Assembly (NCBI GenBank): GCA_023379515.1
Contig: JAMCQQ010000177.1
Location: forward strand, 1-16,049
Origin: Actinomycetota bacterium
GTDB lineage: Bacteria > Actinomycetota > Humimicrobiia > Humimicrobiales > Humimicrobiaceae
Direction: 5' to 3'
DNA: 16,049 bases
Under the pieces are notes generated by a model that saw nothing but the letters and a program-made list of their open reading frames with translations, did not search any database and had not been told where the DNA came from. Position numbers and translations under genes: made by a program. Below, in pieces: positions 1-7,604 of this stretch; positions within the stretch are counted from its first letter, which is position 1; every line of letters begins with the position of its first letter.

Positions 1-1386
1 CAGGATATTTTATCTTTGGGGCTGGCATTTTATCTGTCCTATTATCTAAGGTTCAGGGCAGGTATTATGGCTGAAGTGCTTGAAACTTTTATTTTTGAAG
101 AAAATTATATTTTGTATTCGATAATTTTTATATCGTCTGCATTATTTATTTTCTTTCTTTACAATTTGTATGATCGTGACAAGATTTATAGAGGCTCGGG
201 TTATTATTCAAAGATATTGAGAGTGGTCATAATCAATATAATAATAATAATTCTGGCGGGCTATATCTTCAACTTGTTTACGTTTTCAAGAAAATGGATT
301 CTTCTCTTATTCTTGTTAAGTGTGTTTCTATTGTTCTTAAGCAGATTTCTGGTGGAATTTGCAGCTCAAAAGATGTCTAAAAAGTTAGACTGGATCACTA
401 AAACTTTAATTATCGGAATTGGTGAAAATGCAAAAAGGATTGAGGATAGTCTGAGTAAATATTCATATGAAGCGGATATAATTGCAGGGCATGTTGATAA
501 AAAACAGAGAATTTTAAAAAGTGATGAATATACCAAAAGCTTTACAATTCTGGGTGATCTTGAAAATTTAAGGGAAATAATCTGTAAGAACAATATCCAG
601 AGAGTTATTATTTCAAGTCCCGAATTTAAGTATTTTGAGATTCTTCAGATACTTGAGGACCTGAAAAGGCTTGATGTTACGGTTCTTATCTTTCCTGGTT
701 TTTTTGAATTCTCACTGCGCAGGCTAAGTATCCGTGAAATCGGCGGAGTTCCTCTTATGCAGGTTGCAAATATCGGATTTTTTGGTTTTAACTTATTTTT
801 AAAAAATCTGATTGATTACTCGCTTGGCAGCATATTCTTTATATTTTTTATACCGGTTTATTTGATAACTGCAATTTTAATTAAACTTGATTCAAAAGGT
901 CCGGTTTTTTTCAAGCAGAAAAGACTGACTAAAGACTGCAAAGAATTTTACATGTATAAATTCAGAACCATGTATGTTGATGCTGAAGAGAAGTTAAAGG
1001 ATTTAATGAAATATAATGAGGCAGACGGACCTATGTTTAAGATAAAAAATGATCCCAGAATAACAAAGGTGGGCCGGTTCCTGCGAAAATTTTCAATTGA
1101 TGAAATACCGCAGATTATAAATGTATTAAGAGGGGAACTTAGCATAGTGGGGCCAAGGGCGCTTCCGACATATGAAATAAATAAATCGAATGAGTGGGAA
1201 ATGAAACGCCTCAATGTCAAGCAGGGCATTACAGGGTTGTGGCAGATAAGCGGCAGAAGCGATCTGTCTTTTGAAGAAATGGCACGCCTTGACCTGTATT
1301 ATATCCAGAATTGGTCAATTGAAATGGATATAAAGATAATGCTAAGAACCATACCCGCGGTACTGTTTGGAAAGGGAGCATATTGA
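1..1386 (+). CDS. Undecaprenyl-phosphate sugar phosphotransferase, WcaJ/PglC-like (5' end outside window)
   Basis: Initiating enzyme that transfers a sugar-1-phosphate from a nucleotide sugar to undecaprenyl phosphate at the inner membrane. The frame is open from base 1 (QDILS before a TTG at 16), so the true start lies upstream; 461 residues are visible. The N-terminal third is membrane-spanning (hydrophobic runs near visible residues 5-15, 38-60, 74-95, 98-118). It is followed by a soluble nucleotide-binding-like domain and another membrane hairpin leading into LDSKGPVFFKQ. The C-terminal catalytic domain has MYKFRTM, NDPRITKVGRFLRK, IDEIPQIINVLRGELSIVGPR, GITGLWQISGRSDLSFEEM and the terminal AVLFGKGAY, all hallmarks of the bacterial sugar transferase family. 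The Q-R-x-G stretch is degenerate (QKRLTKDCKEF). Its TGA stop overlaps the TTG start of the permease, so the two are cotranscribed. The sugar cannot be read from sequence. Confidence 0.93.
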   Translation, partial: QDILSLGLAFYLSYYLRFRAGIMAEVLETFIFEENYILYSIIFISSALFIFFLYNLYDRDKIYRGSGYYSKILRVVIINIIIIILAGYIFNLFTFSRKWILLLFLLSVFLLFLSRFLVEFAAQKMSKKLDWITKTLIIGIGENAKRIEDSLSKYSYEADIIAGHVDKKQRILKSDEYTKSFTILGDLENLREIICKNNIQRVIISSPEFKYFEILQILEDLKRLDVTVLIFPGFFEFSLRRLSIREIGGVPLMQVANIGFFGFNLFLKNLIDYSLGSIFFIFFIPVYLITAILIKLDSKGPVFFKQKRLTKDCKEFYMYKFRTMYVDAEEKLKDLMKYNEADGPMFKIKNDPRITKVGRFLRKFSIDEIPQIINVLRGELSIVGPRALPTYEINKSNEWEMKRLNVKQGITGLWQISGRSDLSFEEMARLDLYYIQNWSIEMDIKIMLRTIPAVLFGKGAY

Positions 1387-2177
1387 TATCAAATTTTAAA
1401 AAATTATTTGCATACAGGGAGCTCCTTTTTACCCTTACAAAAAAAGAGCTTAAAGTTAAATACAGAGGTTCGGTGCTTGGATTTTTCTGGTCACTTCTAA
1501 ACCCCATACTTATAATGCTTGTATATTCCTTTGTTTTTTCAATTGTTCTCAGGCAGGGGATAAAAGAATTTGCTATTTTCCTGATATGCGCTCTTCTGCC
1601 ATTTAACTTTTTTTCAAATTCAGTAAACTATGGAGCCGGAAGCATAATCAGCAATGCCAACCTGGTTAAAAAGATTTATTTCCCAAAAGAAATAATCCCG
1701 CTCTCAATAGTATTTGCAAATCTTATCAATTTTTTCCTTGAGCTTGTTGTTTTATTTGTTGTACTGGCAATATTCGGATATAAATTTTATATGTACTTAT
1801 ATATCCTACCGGTACTTATTCTGGTACAGATTTTTTTAGTGGCAGGTTTTTCACTTCTGGTATCTTCTTTGAATGTTTTTTTCAGGGACCTGCAGCATTT
1901 GATAAGCATTATCATGATGGTGTGGTTTTTTGCCACTCCAATCATTTATCCACTGAATATGGTTCCGGAAAAGTTCAGGTTTATATTGCAGATAAATCCA
2001 ATGGCAGTTTTTGCAACTTATTACAGGGATATTTTTTATTATATCAAATATCCTGAAGGTCTTTACTTTCCTTCGATTTATATAATTTTGATATGTCTTG
2101 GCATAACTTTTGGGATTTTCTTCCTAGGCTATTTTATTTTTAAAAAGCTTGAGCCAAGATTTGCAGAAGAGGTTTAA
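1383..2177 (+). CDS. wzm: Polysaccharide ABC transporter permease (Wzm-like, ABC-2 family)
   Basis: Membrane subunit of an ABC exporter that moves undecaprenyl-linked polysaccharide across the inner membrane. It has 264 residues, the usual size for Wzm. The N-terminal cytoplasmic stretch LKVKYRGSVLGFFWSLLNP is the family hallmark and leads into about six hydrophobic segments; KKIYFPKEIIPLS and FFATPIIYPLNMVPEKF are also typical. The start is TTG at 1383, which overlaps the upstream TGA (TTGA) and has AAAGGGAG at 1371-1378 just before it; no ATG lies near. The stop sits immediately before the wzt ATG, so the pair is translationally coupled. The function is confident from the partnership with Wzt; the exported glycan is unknown. 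Confidence 0.93.
   Translation: MISNFKKLFAYRELLFTLTKKELKVKYRGSVLGFFWSLLNPILIMLVYSFVFSIVLRQGIKEFAIFLICALLPFNFFSNSVNYGAGSIISNANLVKKIYFPKEIIPLSIVFANLINFFLELVVLFVVLAIFGYKFYMYLYILPVLILVQIFLVAGFSLLVSSLNVFFRDLQHLISIIMMVWFFATPIIYPLNMVPEKFRFILQINPMAVFATYYRDIFYYIKYPEGLYFPSIYIILICLGITFGIFFLGYFIFKKLEPRFAEEV
2165..2172 (+). promoter_or_regulatory. Ribosome binding site deciding the wzt start
   Basis: AGAAGAGG lies 6 bases before ATG 2179. This favours ATG 2179 over the upstream in-frame TTG at 2149, which lies inside the permease gene and would add ten non-conserved residues. Confidence 0.7.
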
Positions 2178-2178
2178 A

Positions 2179-3525
2179 ATGCCAAAAATATCCGGTAAAT
2201 TAAATAATAAAATAAATAATTTAAATAATGCCGCCGTTGAAGTAAAAAATGTTACAAAACATTATCTCATAAGGCATCAGAAGAATCCCAGTTTGAAAGA
2301 TGCAATACTTCGCCGTAAAGATATGTTTGAGGAATTCCTGGCTCTGGATGATGTTTCGTTTACAGTAAATCATAGTGAAACTTTTGGCATAATTGGTCCG
2401 AATGGGTCTGGCAAGAGCACGCTTCTTAAACTGGTGGCAAAAGTTCTTCAACCAAGCAAGGGTGAAATAACAGTCAATGGAACCGTATCTGCTCTGCTGG
2501 AGCTTGGCGCCGGATTTCATTTTGATCTAACAGGAAGAGAAAATGTTTATCTCAATGCTGCCATACTTGGTATGAAAAAGAAGGATATCAATAAGCATTT
2601 CGATGAAATTGTTGAATTTTCTGAGCTTGACCGTTTTATAGATATGCCTGTCAAAAATTATTCTTCGGGAATGTATATGAGGCTTGGTTTTTCCATAGCT
2701 ATCAATGTCAATCCGGATATTCTGCTTGTAGATGAAGTTCTTACAGTCGGCGACCAGGCATTTCAATCAAAATGCTATAAGGTTATATACGATTTTGTGA
2801 AAAGGGGAAAAACCATAATAATAGTTTCACACGATCTTGATACAATTTCTGATTTGTGCCAGAAAGTAATATTTTTGAAAGATGGAAAAATAGATGAAAT
2901 AGGAGATTCAATAAAAGTTGTCAGCAAGTACAGGTCCTTTGTGGAAGAGGTGGAAAGGCAGCGGATAATCGAGCAGCAGAGAGCCGAAAGAAAAAAAATC
3001 TTCAAATCAATAATTGACAGTAAGAGAAAAGTTGTTGATGGAGAGGAAATAGATAAACTTTCAAAGCTGGGCATAGGGGAAGAGTTTGAAAACAGGTTTG
3101 GTTCAGGTGATGCAGAGATTGTAAAGATTGGGATGTTTGATGAAGCCGGCCATCAGATTGATTTCTGCAAGTATGGCGATACTATTCAGGTTGCTTTTGA
3201 TGTCCTTCTTTTTCATACCAAGTATGGCAGCATCTTTGGAATAAGGATAACTGACCATAGGAACAGTATGGTATACGGGACAAATAATAAGCTCCATGGG
3301 GTTAAAACAGATATTTATAAACCCGGGGACAGGATGAGGGTTACATTTAAAGAGAAAATTAATTTAATCGGGGGAGATTATTATGTTTCTCCGTCTGTCG
3401 GCAACAGGGATACCAAGACGTACTGTGATTGGATAAATGATATGATGACTATAAATGTCATGCACAAAAATATTGCCGAAGGCATTGCCGATCTGGATTC
3501 AGAAGTGAGAATTGAAAAGATATAG
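2179..3525 (+). CDS. wzt: Polysaccharide ABC transporter ATP-binding protein with C-terminal substrate domain (Wzt-like)
   Basis: ATPase of the Wzm/Wzt exporter, 448 residues from ATG 2179. The nucleotide-binding domain (about 20-250) shows Walker A GPNGSGKST (73-81), the variant signature YSSGM (161-165) in VKNYSSGMYMRL, as usual for Wzt, Walker B ILLVDE (181-186) and the H-loop SHD (217-219). A charged, probably helical linker (about 255-290) leads to a C-terminal beta-sandwich domain (about 305-445) with GIRITD and VYGTNN, of the type that recognises the finished glycan chain. Odd: residues 342-352 (VLLFHTKYGSI) are encoded by a 31-bp perfect inverted copy of this gene's own bases 2555-2585, where the family normally has a strand followed by an acidic/Asn-Pro turn. 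The frame is intact, but the edge of the substrate domain may be altered. The stop is 3 bp from the convergent small gene. Confidence 0.92.
   Translation: MPKISGKLNNKINNLNNAAVEVKNVTKHYLIRHQKNPSLKDAILRRKDMFEEFLALDDVSFTVNHSETFGIIGPNGSGKSTLLKLVAKVLQPSKGEITVNGTVSALLELGAGFHFDLTGRENVYLNAAILGMKKKDINKHFDEIVEFSELDRFIDMPVKNYSSGMYMRLGFSIAINVNPDILLVDEVLTVGDQAFQSKCYKVIYDFVKRGKTIIIVSHDLDTISDLCQKVIFLKDGKIDEIGDSIKVVSKYRSFVEEVERQRIIEQQRAERKKIFKSIIDSKRKVVDGEEIDKLSKLGIGEEFENRFGSGDAEIVKIGMFDEAGHQIDFCKYGDTIQVAFDVLLFHTKYGSIFGIRITDHRNSMVYGTNNKLHGVKTDIYKPGDRMRVTFKEKINLIGGDYYVSPSVGNRDTKTYCDWINDMMTINVMHKNIAEGIADLDSEVRIEKI
2555..2585 (+). repeat. 31-bp inverted repeat, probable source arm (wzt NAAILGMKKK region)
   Basis: It encodes part of NAAILGMKKKD, a stretch well conserved in Wzt-type ATPases, so this copy is probably native. 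Its exact reverse complement is at 3203-3233; a further 5 bases match beyond one mismatch. Confidence 0.9.
2648..2675 (+). repeat. 28-bp direct repeat, probable source copy (wzt ABC signature)
   Basis: It encodes the PVKNYSSGMY stretch at the ABC signature of Wzt, so this copy must be native. The identical 28 bases recur on the same strand at 3789-3816 inside the minus-strand GT4 gene. Confidence 0.9.
3203..3233 (-). repeat. 31-bp inverted repeat, probable acceptor arm (wzt C-terminal domain)
   Basis: Perfect reverse complement of 2555-2585, with 617 bp between the arms. It is in frame in wzt and encodes LLFHTKYGS, which looks foreign to the family at this place. Confidence 0.9.
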
Positions 3526-3528
3526 CAG

Positions 3529-3681
3529 CTACCATTCGTCTTCCTCTTTTTCAGAGATATAAGATTCCATATCAAAGCTTTCAAAGAAATCCATATTTTT
3601 TTTCAAATCATCAATAAAACGTTTATCCATGGAGGCACTATACATTTCTTTTATTAGATTTTGGTTATTTTCATTTAACAT
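3529..3681 (-). CDS. Small acidic hypothetical protein (50 aa)
   Basis: Open frame of 50 residues beginning MLNENNQNLI and ending SEKEEDEW. It starts at ATG 3681-3679 inside the last codons of the GT4 gene (11-nt overlap) and stops with TAG 3 bp from the convergent wzt stop. An AAAGGTG ribosome binding site lies 7 bases upstream of the ATG, stronger than most in this window. The product is strongly acidic in its second half (DDLKKNMDFFESFDMESY), has no membrane segment or signal peptide and no Cys. I recognise no family. Position and overlap imply coupled translation with the GT4 gene, so a helper or regulator of the glycosyltransferase operon is possible but unproven. Confidence 0.62.
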   Translation of the reverse strand: MLNENNQNLIKEMYSASMDKRFIDDLKKNMDFFESFDMESYISEKEEDEW

Positions 3682-4942
3682 TTTTTATCACCTTTGAATA
3701 AGTGGTTAAAGTTTTTTCTGCAGTTAAATCCCAGTTGAATTTTGCAGCGTTTGTGATGGATTTTTCTGAAAGTTCTTCTCTTAAGTGACTGTCAAAAATT
3801 ATTCTTCGGGAATGTACTGAAAATTCCCTACTATTGTTTGCTTCGACAAGAAATGTACGGGTTATGGGATCGATGACTATTTCCGGAATTGATGAGGTGT
3901 TTGATGCCACTACCGGTAATCCACATTGCATTGCTTCAAGTATAGGAAGTCCAAAACCTTCAAAAACTGAGGGGTAAACAAGAAGTTCTGCCATATTGTA
4001 AAACTGGACCAGCTCATCATCTGCCAGCCTTCCTGTAAAGATAATGTCTTCCTTAAAAGGACTTTTTTCTTTCTCCTCAAATGTGGACTCACTCTTCCAG
4101 CCTGTCCTGCCCGCAATTACCAGTTGAATATCAAATCCATCTTTTTTCAGTATATTAAAAGTTCTAACAAGAGTGTCAAAGTTTTTCCTTGGCTCGATTG
4201 TTCCAACCGATAATATGAATTTTTTTGTGATGCCATATTTAGCCGAAAGGTTCATTATTTTCTCGTTTTCATCAAGTTTTCTGAATTTTTCTTCTGCTCC
4301 AAGATAAATAACATCGATTTTTTCAGGATTTATCCTAAAAAAATCAACTAGATCATTTTTGGTGCTCTGTGAGTCTGCTGAAATTCTTTTTGCAATCCGG
4401 GCGTTTTTAGTGACTTCTTTTGTATATTTTTTTATGAACCAGTCAAAATTGAATTGGGGGAATCTTATAAATGCAAGATCATGTATCGTAAGAACAATAT
4501 TTTTATTCAAGGTTGGCGGTATCAGAAAGTCAGGGCAGTGCAGAAGATCTGCCTTAAATCCTAGAAGTTCGATAGGGGGAAATCTTAGCCTGTTCCAGCA
4601 GTCAAGTTTTTTCCGGCTGGTTTTGAATAGTTTTAATTCAAGTTTGTGATTGCCGGTTTTTAGTTTTTTAAACTCTTCGATAACTGCCATATGCTCATCG
4701 GTTATATATCTTGCTGTCAATACATAGGTTACCGGTGGCCGGGACGTGGCAGCTAAATTTGTATGCGAAATAGCTCCAGCTTGGCCGGATGCGAGAATAT
4801 TATAATCTCTATCTGTATTACCGGCATTGATTTTTGCAGTATTGGCGGCAAGCAGGCTTTTAACAAGATTAAAAATGTACCTGCCTGCACCTATGTCTTT
4901 GCCATGATTCAGCAATGTTGAGATGTCGATTCCTATTCTCAT
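3671..4942 (-). CDS. Glycosyltransferase family 4 (GT-B, mannosyltransferase-like)
   Basis: Cytoplasmic retaining GT-B enzyme, 423 residues, that probably adds a hexose to the lipid-linked glycan. The N-terminus MRIGIDISTLL...GAGRYIFNL and HDLAFIRFP, ADSQSTKNDL, SVGTIEPRKN (245-254), GRTGW, FTGRL and EGFGLPILEAM (328-338) give a clear GT4 assignment, close to WbaZ/MtfB-like enzymes. Residues about 50-70 (ASGQAGAISHTNLAATSRPP) are a less conserved, more GC-rich insert. Odd: residues 376-385 (VHSRRIIFDS) are encoded by a 28-bp segment identical to the ABC-signature DNA of wzt at 2648-2675. It replaces the expected E-A-I helix start without changing the length. The VIDPITRTF stretch (356-364) is also a few residues longer than usual. 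Catalytic motifs are intact, so activity may survive. The start lacks a clear Shine-Dalgarno. Confidence 0.92.
   Translation of the reverse strand: MRIGIDISTLLNHGKDIGAGRYIFNLVKSLLAANTAKINAGNTDRDYNILASGQAGAISHTNLAATSRPPVTYVLTARYITDEHMAVIEEFKKLKTGNHKLELKLFKTSRKKLDCWNRLRFPPIELLGFKADLLHCPDFLIPPTLNKNIVLTIHDLAFIRFPQFNFDWFIKKYTKEVTKNARIAKRISADSQSTKNDLVDFFRINPEKIDVIYLGAEEKFRKLDENEKIMNLSAKYGITKKFILSVGTIEPRKNFDTLVRTFNILKKDGFDIQLVIAGRTGWKSESTFEEKEKSPFKEDIIFTGRLADDELVQFYNMAELLVYPSVFEGFGLPILEAMQCGLPVVASNTSSIPEIVIDPITRTFLVEANNSREFSVHSRRIIFDSHLREELSEKSITNAAKFNWDLTAEKTLTTYSKVIKNVK
3689..3695 (-). promoter_or_regulatory. Ribosome binding site of the 50-aa small gene
   Basis: AAAGGTG on the minus strand, 7 bases before ATG 3681, lying inside the end of the GT4 gene. 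It is the main evidence that the short frame is translated. Confidence 0.6.
3789..3816 (+). repeat. 28-bp direct repeat, probable acceptor copy (in GT4 gene)
   Basis: Identical to 2648-2675 over 28 bases; the copies start 1141 bp apart. It is read in the opposite sense here, as GT4 codons 376-385. Confidence 0.9.
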
Positions 4943-5123
4943 AGTCAGTTGATTCTTTTACTTCAAAGATATTTCAAAGATTACAGTTATAAAAGGAAGC
5001 ATCCAAAATTTCGTGATAAAAAATAAATTGATAAGCCAGCGTATTTTTGAAATACCCATCATGGCTCTTAAAATTTTCCTTTATTGCTATCACGAAATTT
5101 TGCTTAAATAAATTGTCCAATGG
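4943..5123. other. 181-bp gap between GT genes with a short hydrophobic ORF and an inverted repeat
   Basis: This is unusually long for a gap inside an otherwise compact minus-strand unit. It holds a 34-codon minus-strand frame (5062-4958, MMGISKIRWL to EISLK) with one hydrophobic, Trp/Phe-rich stretch but no convincing ribosome binding site. It also holds a 15-bp inverted repeat (5004-5018 / 5088-5102). No T-tract follows, so it is not a standard terminator. The ORF may be a remnant or a chance frame. Confidence 0.35.
5004..5102. repeat. 15-bp inverted repeat (arms 5004-5018 and 5088-5102)
   Basis: The left arm CAAAATTTCGTGATA has its perfect reverse complement at 5088-5102, with a 69-bp spacer. 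The right arm continues into different sequence. It is AT-rich, so weaker evidence than the three longer repeats. Confidence 0.6.
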
Positions 5124-7502
5124 TTACCCTATCCTGTCAATTAAGGCATGTATCGGAGCAGGTTCATATTCGAGCTTGCCATGCAAAAATCTTCTTAGAA
5201 GCACTGGCTCTATTTTAAACTTTGTGTCTTCAAGGGTTTGTAGATAGATGATGTATTCCTCATATTTGCGGCTGCCGGTAATTGCAAAAAGTCTCTTATA
5301 GGTTAATAAGAGGTTGGGTATACAGTATACGGGCTCATTTTTTACGATATCAAAAAAGTTGTTTTCACCCCATGAATATTTGAGTATTTCGCTGTCTGGT
5401 ATCTGCCTTGTGATCTGGATATAGGTTCTTTGCTTTTTCAGGTAGTGAATACTCTTTCTGTAATCCCGTAAAATATTTTTTGCAACCCCCTTTAAGTTTC
5501 TGTCTTTTAAGTTCTGCTTCTGTATCCTAAGCTCATTGCTTATGATGCGCCTCATATTTTGGTTTTCCGCATTCTTGTAAGCAAGTTTCATTACATTTAA
5601 TTTCTGGTAATAATATTTAACCTGAAAAGCTGTCTGTTCATTCCTGAAACTGTAAGCATACTTATGAAAACATATTGCCGTCGGGCATGATTTGAATTTA
5701 TTTCCAAGCAGGTTCGTCCTGTAGCAAAAATCTATGTCCTCATAGTATAGAAAAAATGAAGGATCTATAGGTTTTTCGATTGGACCGGTAACGTTTTTAA
5801 AGAGATAATCTGTTTTTAAAAAGGCGGATGTGAATGAAACTCCAAAGATATCTTCAGATCTGTTATATTGATCCAGATCCAATTGCCCGATACCGTTATA
5901 TCCGAGATAAAAATTCCCGTCTATATAAACGCCGGGATTGCAAATATACTCTTTCTGATAATAAAGCTTGATTTTAGGCGCAAGACCGACATATTTATTA
6001 TCAAGCGTTGTAATATGTGCAACAAATTCTTCTATTGCTATCTTGTCATAAGTTACATCAAAATTTGAAATCAATACATATTCACTGGTTATATTTTTAA
6101 GTGCCTGGTTTATCGCTTCGCCGAGGCCAAGGTTTTGTTCAGAATTTATAATCTTTAAGCCGGTATAATTTTTTCTGATCAAGTCAATCGTGTTATTTTG
6201 TGAATTATTGTCAAAAATCAATAGCTCTATGTTTTTATAAGTTTGTTTTTTAAAAGAATCAATACATTTCTTAAGACATGGATATGAAGAATTATAATTT
6301 ATAATCAATACTGTAACTTTTTTTTCAGCTTTTTTTGTTTCGTCCGCCTGTATTTTTCCCGGCAGCAATTTTTCATCCGGGCCGATATTCAATATTTTTC
6401 TTATCTGACTGTCATAATTGTCAATGCTGTTTTGCCACGTGAACTTTTTTATGAATTCTTTTGCTGCAGAGCCCATCTCTTCCCGCAATTTTTTATCAGC
6501 GGCAAGTAATTTTATTTTCTCTGTAAACTCATTTTTATCCTTCACAATAAAACCGGTTTTCCCATCCAGTAAAATCTCGGGATGGGCGCCAATATTATAA
6601 CAGATTGAGGGCTTCCCAAAATATTGGGCCTCTCCGACCGGCAAATCAAATCCTTCCCATCTGGAACAAGTGGTATATATGTCAGAGGCGCTATATATCA
6701 GCGGCATCATATCTTCTTCAACATTGCTTGCACAGAGTATTCCCAGATTCTTTAAAAACTCTTCATCATTTTTGCTGCCATAACCAACGGTTAAAAGTTT
6801 TATTGCAGGATTTTCTATTGAGACATTCTGATAAATATCCGCGAGCTCTGCGAGTCCTTTGTATGGCTGGTTTGTAAGGTTTAATCTGCCTACATATAAA
6901 AGCAGGACATCCCGCGCGGAAAGTCCCAGACTTTCCCTGAATCTTAAGGTGTCGCTGCCGGCTATTGTTTCCTTTGGGTAATGGTCTATACCATTGTAAA
7001 TGAAAGAAGCCTTTTTCTTTATATAACCGGGAAGCTGGTTGAGAAGGTAATTCGAAACTGTTATTACTCTTTTCGCTTTTCTGAAATAATAGAGGTTCTG
7101 GCTGTATTGGAGATATCTATAGTAAATTTTTCTTTTTAACGGCAAGCCGGCAACTGAAATAACTCCATGATCAACAACAAGTACAGGTTTTTTAAGCAAG
7201 GGGATAAGGCTGTAAAACGGAAAAGATTGTATTATAAATAAATCAGTATCTCTGCTGTTAAAAAAACTTGCAAACTTTCTTATTCTATGTTCCAGAACCA
7301 GAAAATTTACGAGCCCTACGCTTGGGAGCTTATATATTTTGTACGATTTTCTATTTGCAAAAGTTTCATCGACAACATTGGCATAAACTTCACAAATATA
7401 TCCTTTTTTTGAAAGCCCATCGGCTATCCTGTCTACGACAAGGTCAACGCCATGGCCCTTAATCATCCTGTCCGTTAAGAAAGTAATCTTAATTTGTCTC
7501 AT
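5124..7502 (-). CDS. Bifunctional glycosyltransferase: GT4 - GT2 fusion
   Basis: A 792-residue protein with two glycosyltransferase domains. Residues about 1-370 are GT4 (GT-B): ITFLTDRMIKGHGVDLVVD, VDHG, ITVSNYLL, YNGIDHYP, VGRLN (204-208), QPYKGL, EGFDLPVGEA (283-292), NIGAHPEI. After a Lys-rich linker (about 375-395) comes a GT2 (GT-A) domain: VTVLIINYNSS, FDNNSQNN (430-437), NLGLGEAINQAL, SNFDV in the DxD position (479-483) and FFLYYEDIDFCYR (583-595), typical of rhamnosyltransferase-like GT2. The last ~150 residues are a charged, largely helical tail of unknown role. The fusion probably adds two successive sugars. It is divergent from the GT2-GT4 fusion at 7605, whose domains come in the opposite order. 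ATG 7502 has no visible Shine-Dalgarno; a TAAAAT box lies 8 nt upstream. Confidence 0.92.
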   Translation of the reverse strand: MRQIKITFLTDRMIKGHGVDLVVDRIADGLSKKGYICEVYANVVDETFANRKSYKIYKLPSVGLVNFLVLEHRIRKFASFFNSRDTDLFIIQSFPFYSLIPLLKKPVLVVDHGVISVAGLPLKRKIYYRYLQYSQNLYYFRKAKRVITVSNYLLNQLPGYIKKKASFIYNGIDHYPKETIAGSDTLRFRESLGLSARDVLLLYVGRLNLTNQPYKGLAELADIYQNVSIENPAIKLLTVGYGSKNDEEFLKNLGILCASNVEEDMMPLIYSASDIYTTCSRWEGFDLPVGEAQYFGKPSICYNIGAHPEILLDGKTGFIVKDKNEFTEKIKLLAADKKLREEMGSAAKEFIKKFTWQNSIDNYDSQIRKILNIGPDEKLLPGKIQADETKKAEKKVTVLIINYNSSYPCLKKCIDSFKKQTYKNIELLIFDNNSQNNTIDLIRKNYTGLKIINSEQNLGLGEAINQALKNITSEYVLISNFDVTYDKIAIEEFVAHITTLDNKYVGLAPKIKLYYQKEYICNPGVYIDGNFYLGYNGIGQLDLDQYNRSEDIFGVSFTSAFLKTDYLFKNVTGPIEKPIDPSFFLYYEDIDFCYRTNLLGNKFKSCPTAICFHKYAYSFRNEQTAFQVKYYYQKLNVMKLAYKNAENQNMRRIISNELRIQKQNLKDRNLKGVAKNILRDYRKSIHYLKKQRTYIQITRQIPDSEILKYSWGENNFFDIVKNEPVYCIPNLLLTYKRLFAITGSRKYEEYIIYLQTLEDTKFKIEPVLLRRFLHGKLEYEPAPIHALIDRIG

Positions 7503-7545
7503 TGGTGTCTATTTTAGCATTAATTATTGTTTATATTAAATTGTT

Positions 7546-7554
7546 TGTTATAAT
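7546..7554 (+). promoter_or_regulatory. Candidate extended -10 promoter for the GT2-GT4 gene
   Basis: TGTTATAAT (TGn plus a perfect TATAAT) about 50 bp before ATG 7605, in the 102-bp gap between divergent genes. The -35 (TTGTTT at 7527-7532, 16 bp away) is weak, as expected for an extended -10 promoter. Confidence 0.45.
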
Positions 7555-7590
7555 TTAAAAAAAGTTTTTTTTACTTTTTAGTAACATTTT

Positions 7591-7596
7591 GAGGAG
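7591..7596 (+). promoter_or_regulatory. Ribosome binding site of the 7605 gene
   Basis: GAGGAG, 8 bases before ATG 7605. One of the few strong Shine-Dalgarno sites in the window; it fixes the start. Confidence 0.7.
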
Positions 7597-7604
7597 AAAT
7601 CTGC

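Noticed and set aside
2149..2178. TTG 2149 as the start of wzt
   Set aside because: It would overlap the permease by 29 nt and add ten residues without family similarity. ATG 2179 has AGAAGAGG at the right distance.
2527..2766. Minus-strand ORFs opposite wzt (and at 3103-3297, 9295-9483) sharing peptides with the sense genes
   Set aside because: They are shadows. The shared peptides are a by-product of the inverted and direct repeats and do not indicate antisense genes.
3850..3880. A fourth patch at GT4 residues 356-364 (VIDPITRTF)
   Set aside because: The stretch is longer than usual for GT4, but I found no matching sequence elsewhere in the window, only short chance matches.
4958..5062. 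34-codon hydrophobic minus-strand ORF as a confirmed gene
   Set aside because: No good ribosome binding site, no recognised family, and the frame is short enough to arise by chance in AT-rich DNA. Described only as content of the gap.
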